From contig JAGZGB010000014.1 in assembly GCA_018367495.1 (NCBI GenBank), forward strand, positions 1 through 31,192: DNA of 31,192 bases, written 5' to 3'. This document shows, piece after piece, positions 24,571-31,192 of this stretch. The notes below the pieces were generated by a model that saw only the letters and a program-made list of their open reading frames with translations, was not told the origin of the DNA and made no database searches. Position numbers and translations under genes: made by a program. Positions within the stretch are counted from its first letter, which is position 1; each line of letters starts with the position of its first letter. Origin of the DNA: Veillonella sp. (lineage in GTDB: Bacteria; Bacillota_C; Negativicutes; Veillonellales; Veillonellaceae).

Positions 24571-25245
24571 ATGATTACAATTCATACACGCAAGTCCGAT
24601 TACAATTTCAAAGAAATGACCGATGAGCAAGTTGTGGTCATAGCTCAAGAAGAGCAAAATGAGTTTGCAATCGATTATATTGTTAATAAATATAAAAACT
24701 TTGTCCGTGCAAAGGCACGTTCTTATTTTTTAGTAGGGGCCGATCGTGAGGATATCATTCAAGAAGGAATGATTGGCCTATATAAGGCTACGCGGGATTT
24801 TAAACATGATAAATTAGCGTCCTTTAGAGCTTTTGCTGAACTTTGTATAACTAGACAAATTATTACGGCTATTAAGTCGGCTACTAGACAAAAACATGCG
24901 CCTTTAAATTCCTATGTATCGTTAAATAAACCTGTTTATACAGAGGAATCAGAGCGTACGTTGATCGAGATGCTATCCTCGGCAAAGGTTACCAATCCTG
25001 AGGATCTTATTATCAGCCAAGAGGAATTGGATGATATTGAGCGCAATATTGGTCATATTTTAAGTGAACTCGAGTGGGAGGTCTTGGAAGGATATCTAGA
25101 TGGACGTTCTTACCAAGAAATGGCTGAGGTCACAGATCGTAGTGTCAAATCTATAGATAATGCGTTACAAAGGGTTAAACGTAAATTAGAGAAGTATTTA
25201 GAACATCGGGTTTTGGATTCTCCAAGAACCCCACAGGAAGGATGA
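24571..25245 (+). CDS. sigH: RNA polymerase sigma factor SigH (sigma-30 type)
   Basis: A 224-residue sigma-70-family factor. Region 2 spans DREDIIQEGMIGLYKATRDF and the following ITRQIITAIKSATRQKH, which should bind the -10 element. Region 4 is near the C-terminus (ELEWEVLEGYLDGRSYQEMA, then TDRSVKSIDNALQRVKRKLEKYL), the -35-binding helix-turn-helix. Its position after rlmB-rae1 is that of Bacillus sigH, used there for the transition state, competence and sporulation. ATG 24571 follows AAGGAGGAG closely. An open frame continues upstream to 24502 but runs through the promoter and is not coding. The stop is followed by secG. Confidence 0.9.
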   Translation: MITIHTRKSDYNFKEMTDEQVVVIAQEEQNEFAIDYIVNKYKNFVRAKARSYFLVGADREDIIQEGMIGLYKATRDFKHDKLASFRAFAELCITRQIITAIKSATRQKHAPLNSYVSLNKPVYTEESERTLIEMLSSAKVTNPEDLIISQEELDDIERNIGHILSELEWEVLEGYLDGRSYQEMAEVTDRSVKSIDNALQRVKRKLEKYLEHRVLDSPRTPQEG

Positions 25246-25250
25246 CAGTC

Positions 25251-25487
25251 GTGACAAATTTCTTAATGATTGTAGAACTTATTGTATCTATTTTATTAAT
25301 CGTAGTAGTTGTTGCACAAGAGAGTAAAAACGCAGGCATGGGTGGTGCTGTATCGGGTGCGGCTGACTCTTCTTTTGGTGGTAAGCAACGTGGTTTGGAC
25401 GCTTTCTTATCTAAATGTACGATTATATTGGGGATTATCTTTGCTGTGTTAAGCTTAGTGTTAGGGGCAATGATTAATCAATTCTAA
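25251..25487 (+). CDS. secG: Protein-export membrane protein SecG
   Basis: A 78-residue protein with two membrane segments (about residues 3-22 and 52-73) joined by the SecG loop GGAVSGAADSSFGGKQRGLDAFLSK. SecG supports the SecYEG translocon during protein export. GTG 25251 is preferred because AGGAAGG (25235-25241) lies 9 bp upstream. The ATG at 25242 follows that site without a gap. A terminator follows. In other Firmicutes secG commonly precedes rnr and smpB, as here. Confidence 0.93.
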   Translation: MTNFLMIVELIVSILLIVVVVAQESKNAGMGGAVSGAADSSFGGKQRGLDAFLSKCTIILGIIFAVLSLVLGAMINQF

Positions 25488-25492
25488 TGATG

Positions 25493-25520
25493 AAAGCCTG
25501 CTTTGCAGGCTTTTTCTTTT
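25493..25520 (+). terminator. Terminator between secG and rnr
   Basis: AAAGCCTGC (25493-25501) pairs with GCAGGCTTT (25505-25513) around a 3-nt loop, followed by a T-rich run. It starts 5 bp after the secG stop. No promoter is visible in the 24 bp before the rnr start, so rnr probably depends on read-through. Confidence 0.88.
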
Positions 25521-25543
25521 TTACAGAATAAGGAGGTGAAGAT

Positions 25544-27907
25544 TTGAAGAAGAAAGTATTAGACTTTTATAAATCTATACAACCATATGCATATCATATT
25601 GAAGATGCTGCTATGGATAATCATATTCGAGGTGGTAAAGATCTTGAAATGTTTATTCGTTCTGCTAAGATGCTTGCTCGAGAAGGAGTATTAACATCTT
25701 CTCGACCTGATGTATATCAATATGTAGAGCAACAACATGAAAAATATGAAGGTATTTATAAGGGCTATCGTAAGTCTTTTGGCTTTGTTATTATGCCAGA
25801 AGATGAAGATATTTACGTAGCAGAGCAAAATAAGGGTACTGCTATGCATAATGACAAGGTTCGTGTTCGTGTTATACCTTCTAACTATACAAAACATAAA
25901 CGAGAAGGTGTCATAGTTGATGTTATTGAACGGGCTAATGAAACTGTTGTAGGTACCTATGACCGACAACAACACTTTGGCTTTGTTATCCCTGATGATG
26001 AGCGAATTGGGACTGATATCTTTGTAGATTTAAAAAATACATTAGATGCTCGTAGTGGCGCAAAGGTATTAGTGAAAATTACTAAATGGCCTGAAGGCGA
26101 TAAAAAGCCAGAAGGTATTATTACTGAAATTCTTGGTTATAAGGGCGATGTAGGTCTTGATATTAACTGCATCATGGCTAATCATAAGATTCCATTTAAT
26201 TTCCCTGATGATGTTATCAAAGCGAGCAAGAAAATTGATACCCTTATTCATGAAGACCCTGCCCGTTGGGATCTTCGTGACTTACAAATGGTCACTATCG
26301 ATGGGGAGGATGCAAAAGATTTAGACGATGCTGTGAGTGGCCGAAAATTACCAAATGGTAATTATGAGTTAGGTGTACATATTGCAGATGTGAGTCATTA
26401 TGTAGTATCCGGACAGGCCATTGATAATGAGGCCTATAAACGCGGTACATCTGTGTATTTAGTAGATCGTGTAGTACCGATGTTACCTGAGGTCCTATCT
26501 AACGGCATTTGTAGTTTAAATGCTCATGAAGACCGTTATGCTATGACGTGTATGATGGAAATAGATAAAGATGGTAAGGTTGTAAATTATCGTATTCGCC
26601 CATCTATTATCCATGTAGGACGTCGTTGTAGTTATAAAGAGGTCTATAAAGCATTAGAGGAAAATATTATTCCTGATGACTTACAAGACTTTATGTCTAT
26701 GATGTATGATTTGGCAGAAATCTCTAAGATTTTGAATCGAATGCGTCGTCGTAGAGGTGCTTTAGATTTTGATTTCCCTGAATATAAAGTATTACTTGAT
26801 CATGATGGTACACCGTTACGTATTGTAAAACGAGATCGAACCATGGCGGAACGACTTATCGAAGAATGTATGCTCATTGCCAATGAAACAGTAGCTACAC
26901 ACTTAAAGAACACACACCGTACATCGGTATATCGTATTCACGAGAACCCAAGTGAAGAGAAATTGGATTTATTTCAGAAGGTATTAAATTACTTGGGGCA
27001 AAATCTCGTCCTTAGTACTGATGGTGTAACACCAAGAGATTTTCAAAAAATCTTAGATGTAGTAAAGGGCCAAGATATTGAGCAAGTAGCTCAAATTATG
27101 ACCTTGCGTTCTATGCAACAAGCTAAATATAGTATTAACAATGTGGGACACTTTGGCTTAGCATCTACATGTTATACGCATTTTACATCTCCTATTAGAC
27201 GATATCCAGACTTAATGGTTCATCGCCTTTTAAAAGCGGATATGCATTGGAAAAATGGTTATTCTAAACGGGATGTAGACGAAGCATTCTTAGCTGGAGC
27301 TGTTGAACATTCTTCTATACAGGAGCAAGTAGCTACTGAGGCTGAACGAGATACAGTAGATCTTAAAAAGACTCAATACATGGTTCCATTTGTAGGGGAA
27401 GTCTTTGAAGGAACTATTTCTAGCATTACATCCTTTGGGATGTTTGTAGAATTAGAAAATGGTATCGATGGTCTTGTGCATATGAGCATGATGAATGATG
27501 ATTACTATTTTTTTGATGAAGAACATTTTGTGCTTGTAGGCAAAAGAACAGGTAAAACTTATCACTTAGGTGAAAAAGTAACTGTTACATTAGTAAAAGC
27601 CGATGTAGAAAAGAAACAGATCGATTTTGTACTTGGTGAAGTTAATAACTTAATGGCTATACAAGAACAATTGCAAAATGGTTCTGACTATGCAAGTAGT
27701 CGCGATGGCTATGGTAGTCGTAAAGGTCGTAAATCTTCAGGAAGATCCAGTAAAAAATCTTCGCGACGTGATAGTAATAAATCTAGTCATTCTAGGTACG
27801 ATGCTTTCAGTAAAAAATCTAGTAAAGGCAAATCAAGTCGTAAGAAATCTAATAAAACGACTAAGCACAGTCAATCTAAGAAATCTAAAAGTAAACGTAA
27901 ACGATAG
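25544..27907 (+). CDS. rnr: Ribonuclease R
   Basis: A 787-residue 3'-5' exoribonuclease that degrades structured RNA and is tied to tmRNA-mediated decay. It has N-terminal helix-turn-helix and cold-shock-like domains. The RNB catalytic domain includes DGEDAKDLDDA (residues 253-263) with the metal-binding aspartates, and an S1 domain spans about 613-700 (EVFEGTISSITSFGMFVEL). From about 713 to the end is a low-complexity Ser/Lys/Arg tail, longer than the rest of the family needs for catalysis and likely to bind RNA or ribosomes. The start is TTG 25544 behind a strong AAGGAGGTGA. smpB begins 8 bp after the stop. Confidence 0.96.
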   Translation: MKKKVLDFYKSIQPYAYHIEDAAMDNHIRGGKDLEMFIRSAKMLAREGVLTSSRPDVYQYVEQQHEKYEGIYKGYRKSFGFVIMPEDEDIYVAEQNKGTAMHNDKVRVRVIPSNYTKHKREGVIVDVIERANETVVGTYDRQQHFGFVIPDDERIGTDIFVDLKNTLDARSGAKVLVKITKWPEGDKKPEGIITEILGYKGDVGLDINCIMANHKIPFNFPDDVIKASKKIDTLIHEDPARWDLRDLQMVTIDGEDAKDLDDAVSGRKLPNGNYELGVHIADVSHYVVSGQAIDNEAYKRGTSVYLVDRVVPMLPEVLSNGICSLNAHEDRYAMTCMMEIDKDGKVVNYRIRPSIIHVGRRCSYKEVYKALEENIIPDDLQDFMSMMYDLAEISKILNRMRRRRGALDFDFPEYKVLLDHDGTPLRIVKRDRTMAERLIEECMLIANETVATHLKNTHRTSVYRIHENPSEEKLDLFQKVLNYLGQNLVLSTDGVTPRDFQKILDVVKGQDIEQVAQIMTLRSMQQAKYSINNVGHFGLASTCYTHFTSPIRRYPDLMVHRLLKADMHWKNGYSKRDVDEAFLAGAVEHSSIQEQVATEAERDTVDLKKTQYMVPFVGEVFEGTISSITSFGMFVELENGIDGLVHMSMMNDDYYFFDEEHFVLVGKRTGKTYHLGEKVTVTLVKADVEKKQIDFVLGEVNNLMAIQEQLQNGSDYASSRDGYGSRKGRKSSGRSSKKSSRRDSNKSSHSRYDAFSKKSSKGKSSRKKSNKTTKHSQSKKSKSKRKR

Positions 27908-27915
27908 AGGTATAT

Positions 27916-28386
27916 ATGGCAAAACAATCTAGTCCATCTCTTATTGCTGATAATCGTAAGGCCCGTCATGATTTTAATATTCATGAAACCTATGAAGCTG
28001 GTATTGCTTTAACAGGTACTGAAATTAAATCGATACGCCAAGGTAAATTAAACTTAAAGGATAGCTTTTGTCGGATTGATAAAGGTGAGCTTTTGTTGTA
28101 TGGTGTTCATATCAGCCCATATGAACAGGGCAATCGTTTTAACCATGAACCTGAACGGACTCGTAAACTATTGATGCATAAATCTGAAATCAATAAATTA
28201 CACGCACAAGTTAAGGAAAAAGGTTTCTCTTTAGTACCGCTTAATTTCCATTTTAGTCATGGTTATGTTAAGGTGACCGTGGGCCTTGTAACTGGTAAAA
28301 AGTTATACGATAAGCGTCAAGATATGGCCGAACGTGATGCTAAGCGAGATATTGCAAAGCGTCTCAAAGAGCAACAAAAATATTAA
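27916..28386 (+). CDS. smpB: SsrA-binding protein SmpB
   Basis: A 156-residue tmRNA partner. The core shows YEAGIALTGTEIKSIRQGKLNLKDS, HISPYEQGNRFNHEP and RKLLMHKSEI; the C-terminal tail is the basic KRDIAKRLKEQQKY helix that enters the mRNA channel. SmpB delivers alanyl-tmRNA to stalled ribosomes. The start ATG at 27916 follows AGAGGTATAT, and a terminator lies 10 bp after the stop. Its RNA partner ssrA lies about 2.6 kb downstream, beyond the biotin genes. Confidence 0.97.
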   Translation: MAKQSSPSLIADNRKARHDFNIHETYEAGIALTGTEIKSIRQGKLNLKDSFCRIDKGELLLYGVHISPYEQGNRFNHEPERTRKLLMHKSEINKLHAQVKEKGFSLVPLNFHFSHGYVKVTVGLVTGKKLYDKRQDMAERDAKRDIAKRLKEQQKY

Positions 28387-28395
28387 GATAAAAAG

Positions 28396-28422
28396 ATCGA
28401 GTCATAATGACTCGATTTTTTT
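28396..28422 (+). terminator. Terminator after smpB
   Basis: ATCGAGTCA (28396-28404) pairs perfectly with TGACTCGAT (28408-28416) around a 3-nt loop, followed by a T-run. Confidence 0.95.
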
Positions 28423-28429
28423 GTAATGC

Positions 28430-28484
28430 TTGTCAACTTAGTTTTGAGTTTTTAGTTGATAAATGAGTATATAAAATTTATAAT
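28430..28484 (+). promoter_or_regulatory. Biotin-operon promoter overlapped by a BirA-like operator
   Basis: TTGTCAACT (28430-28438) and AGTTGATAA (28454-28462) form an inverted repeat with a 15-bp gap, close to the Firmicute BirA operator (TTGTTAACC with a complementary half about 14-16 bp away). The promoter is TTGATA (28456-28461) and TATAAT (28479-28484) with 17-bp spacing, so the right half-site covers the -35 box. Repression by biotin-loaded BirA is the expected control. Confidence 0.75.
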
Positions 28485-28538
28485 GTAAACAAAGAGTCGT
28501 GTTTGTAGTTGACATTTTCTGAGTAGAGGAGAAACATC

Positions 28539-29039
28539 ATGAATCAGAATATTCGGTACATTACTGAGGTTGCTATTTTAACGGCTATGATTACTGTATT
28601 AGGTGCTATTAAAATACCTAATATCATTCCCGGTATAGAGTTTCAACTGTCAGCTCCGTTGGCGGTAGCCATATGTGCTGTATTCGGATTTAAGAAATAT
28701 ATTATTAGCGGATGTTTATCTAGTTTAATCGGCTTAGCACTAGGCACTCAAACGATTTTAAATGTTATGATTGCTATGCAATTTCGTCTTATTGTAGGTT
28801 TAATCCTTTGGATGTGTCATAATCATATGATCGGTATTATGATTTCTGGTCCTATTGCATCTGCATTAGCCCGATTGACCTTGTCTGTATATATTGGTAA
28901 GGCTGCATTACCTATGGTTGCATTAGCGGTGCCTGGTATGATTTTTACAGTTATTATGGCGCCTGTATTTGTGAAAGTATTCCGTAAAATTCACAGTCAA
29001 GCACATCAAAATAATATAATAAAAGGTAAGGTATCATAA
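28539..29039 (+). CDS. Small membrane protein, ECF-type S-component-like, in the biotin operon
   Basis: A 166-residue hydrophobic protein with about five membrane helices, beginning YITEVAILTAMITVLGAI and including GFKKYIISGCLSSLIGLALG and GPIASALARLTLSVYIG. Size and helix pattern resemble the substrate-binding (S) subunits of energy-coupling-factor vitamin transporters, but it does not read as BioY and no family motif was recognised with confidence. Because it leads a BirA-like-controlled operon with bioW, whose substrate is pimelate, uptake of pimelate or a biotin precursor is a reasonable guess only. The start ATG has AGAGGAG 8 bp upstream. Its stop overlaps the bioW start by one base. Confidence 0.7.
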   Translation: MNQNIRYITEVAILTAMITVLGAIKIPNIIPGIEFQLSAPLAVAICAVFGFKKYIISGCLSSLIGLALGTQTILNVMIAMQFRLIVGLILWMCHNHMIGIMISGPIASALARLTLSVYIGKAALPMVALAVPGMIFTVIMAPVFVKVFRKIHSQAHQNNIIKGKVS

Positions 29040-29767
29040 TGAGTGAATTATATAGTGTACGCATGCGTGCAGCACAAGGTGGTCCCCATGAAAAAGGGGG
29101 CCACCATATCTCTGGGGCGGAGCGTATTGTAAAAATAGAAGATGTGGGCGCTATAGCTCAATCACTAGCAGAACGTGCTCTACATCATAGCAAAGGAACA
29201 GCTGATTTTATCAATATTACAGTAGATTTAATTCCATCGGAGAAGATTACATACATAGACTGTCTAAAGGTAGAGGAACATAAAACTAGTAGTATTTCTG
29301 AATCCCATCAATTGGCGACTAAACTTTTACAAGGTCCTAATATTAGTGAGGTAGCTGTTCATAAAGCTATATCTTTATTAAAAAGTTTAGATAAATCTAT
29401 GCGCGGCGCTATGTTAGTGGATGCCATTACTGGCGAGCGCTTAGATACAGGTGACCGCGGAGTACGTGTTAGTCATATGGACTCCTTTGACTCTCATACA
29501 TTAGGTGATAATGAACATATGAGAGAGGCTTTAGTATTAGCTTCAAAAGTTCAATCAGCAGATGGTATTGTTGGCGAATTATGTTGGTCTGATGATCCAG
29601 ACTATACAGTAGGTTATGTTGCTTGTAATGGTGTATACCATCGCCTTCCTAATATGAAAGAATTTGGATCAGATATAGGGGGCCGCGTTTTCTTTGTACG
29701 CTCTGATATAGATAGTGAAAGTGTAATAACATATTTGGAGAAATCTCCAGTACTTGTTCAGCGGTGA
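29039..29767 (+). CDS. bioW: 6-carboxyhexanoate-CoA ligase (pimeloyl-CoA synthetase)
   Basis: A 242-residue BioW, which uses ATP to join pimelate to CoA, giving pimeloyl-CoA for BioF. Family marks are YSVRMRAAQGG near the N-terminus, HISGAERIV, the ALLHS-like ERALHHSKG, and GERLDTGDRGVRVSHMD toward the middle. The length is normal for the single-domain form. The start ATG at 29039 shares one base with the preceding stop (TAATG). bioF begins 4 bp after its stop, so the two successive pathway enzymes are co-expressed. Confidence 0.92.
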   Translation: MSELYSVRMRAAQGGPHEKGGHHISGAERIVKIEDVGAIAQSLAERALHHSKGTADFINITVDLIPSEKITYIDCLKVEEHKTSSISESHQLATKLLQGPNISEVAVHKAISLLKSLDKSMRGAMLVDAITGERLDTGDRGVRVSHMDSFDSHTLGDNEHMREALVLASKVQSADGIVGELCWSDDPDYTVGYVACNGVYHRLPNMKEFGSDIGGRVFFVRSDIDSESVITYLEKSPVLVQR

Positions 29768-29771
29768 TAAA

Positions 29772-30929
29772 ATGTACGAATTTTTTAAAGATCAATTAGA
29801 CTCAAAGGTACAGAACCATAATCTACGAACCTTAACAGAATACAGCCCTATTGATGCAGTACGAGTAAAACGAGATGATAAAGAATATTTGATGATGGCT
29901 TCAAATAATTATCTGGGCTTAACTTTTGATTCTCGTGTAATAGAAGGGGCCATAAAAGGGGCTCGACAATATGGAACAGGATCTGGTGGATCGCGCCTTG
30001 TATCTGGTACATTTCCATTATTTACAGAGCTTGAAAAAGAATTAGCAAAATTTAAAAATACTGAAAAAGCGCTCGTATTTAATACCGGTTATATGGCCAA
30101 TGTAGGAACTATTTCTGCTATAGCGGATAAGAATACTATTATTTTTAGCGATGCTCTAAATCATGCGAGTATTATAGATGGTTGTAGATTGAGTAGAGGG
30201 GCCGTAAAGGCTTACAGCCATTGTGATGTAGACGAATTAAAGTACTTATTCAAACAAGCAGATCGAAATGCACGCAAGCTTATCGTCACAGATGGTGTAT
30301 TTAGCATGGATGGGGATATTGCACCATTAGATAAACTATATGAATTAAGTCGTGACTATAATGCATTACTCATGGTAGACGATGCTCATGCAACAGGAAC
30401 TGTCGGCAATGGTCATGGTACAGCGGCTTATTTTAATCTAGAAAAAGAAATCGATATTCAACTGGGAACATTGAGTAAATCATTAGGATCTGTTGGTGGT
30501 TATGTAGCTGCAAATAGCACTATCATAGATTATCTCGTTAACACGAGTCGTAGCTTTATATTCTCCACCGCATTATCTCCTGCTGATATAGGGGCGTCCC
30601 TAGCTGCATTACAGGTTCTTGAGACAGATGGATCTGTTTTACGGCGTTTACAAGAAAATGTAAACTATATGGCAGATCAATTGATTTCTATTGGAATTGA
30701 TGCTACTAATGAAACGCCAATTTTCCCAATTTTAATAGGGCGTAATGAAGATACACTTGACGTATCTAATTATCTATATGAGTCTGGCATTATAGGCACC
30801 GCTATTCGTCCGCCTACAGTACCTATTGGTGAAAGCAGAATTCGCTTGACCGTTACAGCTGCTCATAATAGAGAACAAATAGATTATGTATGTCATACAT
30901 TGCATAAAGCAATACAGAAAATAAAGTAA
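29772..30929 (+). CDS. bioF: 8-amino-7-oxononanoate synthase
   Basis: A 385-residue PLP enzyme of the alpha-oxoamine synthase family. It joins pimeloyl-CoA and L-alanine to form KAPA, the first committed biotin intermediate. Visible marks are ASNNYLGLTFD, GTGSGGSRLVSGT, the DDAHATGTVG cofactor aspartate/histidine and TLSKSLGSVGGY with Lys236 as Schiff base. The related glycine acetyltransferase Kbl is excluded mainly by the bioW neighbour. ATG 29772 is used; an upstream in-frame TTG at 29754 lies in bioW. bioA, bioD and bioB are not in the window. No terminator is visible before ssrA. Confidence 0.92.
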   Translation: MYEFFKDQLDSKVQNHNLRTLTEYSPIDAVRVKRDDKEYLMMASNNYLGLTFDSRVIEGAIKGARQYGTGSGGSRLVSGTFPLFTELEKELAKFKNTEKALVFNTGYMANVGTISAIADKNTIIFSDALNHASIIDGCRLSRGAVKAYSHCDVDELKYLFKQADRNARKLIVTDGVFSMDGDIAPLDKLYELSRDYNALLMVDDAHATGTVGNGHGTAAYFNLEKEIDIQLGTLSKSLGSVGGYVAANSTIIDYLVNTSRSFIFSTALSPADIGASLAALQVLETDGSVLRRLQENVNYMADQLISIGIDATNETPIFPILIGRNEDTLDVSNYLYESGIIGTAIRPPTVPIGESRIRLTVTAAHNREQIDYVCHTLHKAIQKIK

Positions 30930-30963
30930 ATCAGAATATTGGTTTAGTGGAGTTTCGACTGAA

Positions 30964-30992
30964 TTGACAGTACTAGTAAATAGGATTATAAT
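30964..30992 (+). promoter_or_regulatory. Consensus promoter of ssrA
   Basis: TTGACA (30964-30969) and TATAAT (30987-30992) with 17-bp spacing match the consensus fully. The predicted start is about 10 nt before the mature tmRNA 5' end. Confidence 0.92.
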
Positions 30993-31008
30993 TATGAGAC
31001 TGACGCAC

Positions 31009-31192
31009 GGGGATGTAAAGGTTTCGACAGGGGTGCGTGTGGTATAGATAGCGAGTCGGCGTTCCATGAGGCCGTTAAACGGTGGGAAAATAATTAAACG
31101 CAGAAGAAAATTTTGCATTAGCTGCATAAGCTACGTCCCTCATACTTGTGCCTACCAAGTGTGAATGGACGTCAAACCGTAGGCTGGCTTAA
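31009..31192 (+). ncRNA. ssrA: Transfer-messenger RNA (tmRNA), 5' part, cut by window end
   Basis: The 5' tRNA-like segment GGGGATGTAAAGGTTTCGAC begins at 31009. The tag frame is GCA at 31100 through the stop TAA at 31127-31129 and encodes AEENFALAA, ending in the ALAA degradation signal; with the alanine carried by tmRNA the tag is A-AEENFALAA. After the stop come the pseudoknot region and the edge of the window, so the 3' tRNA-like half is missing. It rescues stalled ribosomes with SmpB, encoded at 27916. Confidence 0.97.

Noticed and set aside
28509..28514. TTGACA just upstream of the biotin operon as a promoter -35 box
   Set aside because: No acceptable -10 lies 16-18 bp downstream. The promoter at 28456-28484 is better and overlaps the operator.
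1..31192. Mobile elements, prophage, CRISPR arrays, rRNA or tRNA genes
   Set aside because: No transposase or integrase frame, no regularly spaced repeats, and no rRNA or tRNA-like segment other than tmRNA was seen on either strand.

Overview
The window is AT-rich and dense with genes, almost all on the + strand. It reads as a core-genome stretch of a Veillonella-like Negativicute (a diderm Firmicute). The supporting content is: Firmicute-type ctsR-mcsA-mcsB-clpC; a SufCBDSU cluster with a SufU scaffold; a fused IspD-IspF; a cysteine T-box in front of cysS; a Firmicute mrnC-rlmB-rae1-sigH block; and a BioW-type pimeloyl-CoA route. The genus call rests on gene content and recalled gene order, not on a search. 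No IS element, prophage, CRISPR array, rRNA or tRNA gene was found.

Layout. 1-982 is the 3' part of groEL, closed by a terminator. 983-1360 is an AT-rich spacer with a tandem repeat and a perfect-consensus promoter. 1361-3092 holds a DoxX-family membrane protein and a diaminopimelate decarboxylase (lysA), with a terminator hairpin wedged between them. 3093-3388 holds a promoter followed directly by a terminator (a possible short RNA or attenuator) and then a suf promoter. 3389-8973 is the iron-sulfur operon sufC-sufB-sufD-sufS-sufU plus a HAD phosphatase. 9076-9582 (minus strand) is a SpeD-like protein that lacks the self-cleavage serine and carries a strongly basic tail. It diverges from ctsR-mcsA-mcsB-clpC (9797-14471), and the shared spacer is packed with CtsR-like heptads.

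14642-19813 carries radA, a PIN/TRAM membrane protein, ispDF and gltX. 19947-20900 is a BASS-family transporter with its own promoter. 21003-25245 is a Cys T-box followed by cysS, mrnC, rlmB, rae1 and sigH, with an extra promoter just before sigH. 25251-28386 is secG, rnr and smpB. 28430-30929 is a biotin locus: a BirA-like operator over a promoter, an unassigned small membrane protein, bioW and bioF. The window ends inside ssrA (tmRNA), which has its own consensus promoter.

Functional themes are protein quality control and stress (GroEL, CtsR/McsAB/ClpC, RNase R, SmpB, tmRNA), Fe-S cluster assembly, translation and RNA maturation, isoprenoid precursors, and biotin precursor synthesis. The items most worth follow-up are the degenerate SpeD-like protein sharing a putative heat-shock control region with ctsR, the promoter-terminator unit before suf, and the small membrane protein in the BirA-controlled bioW operon.
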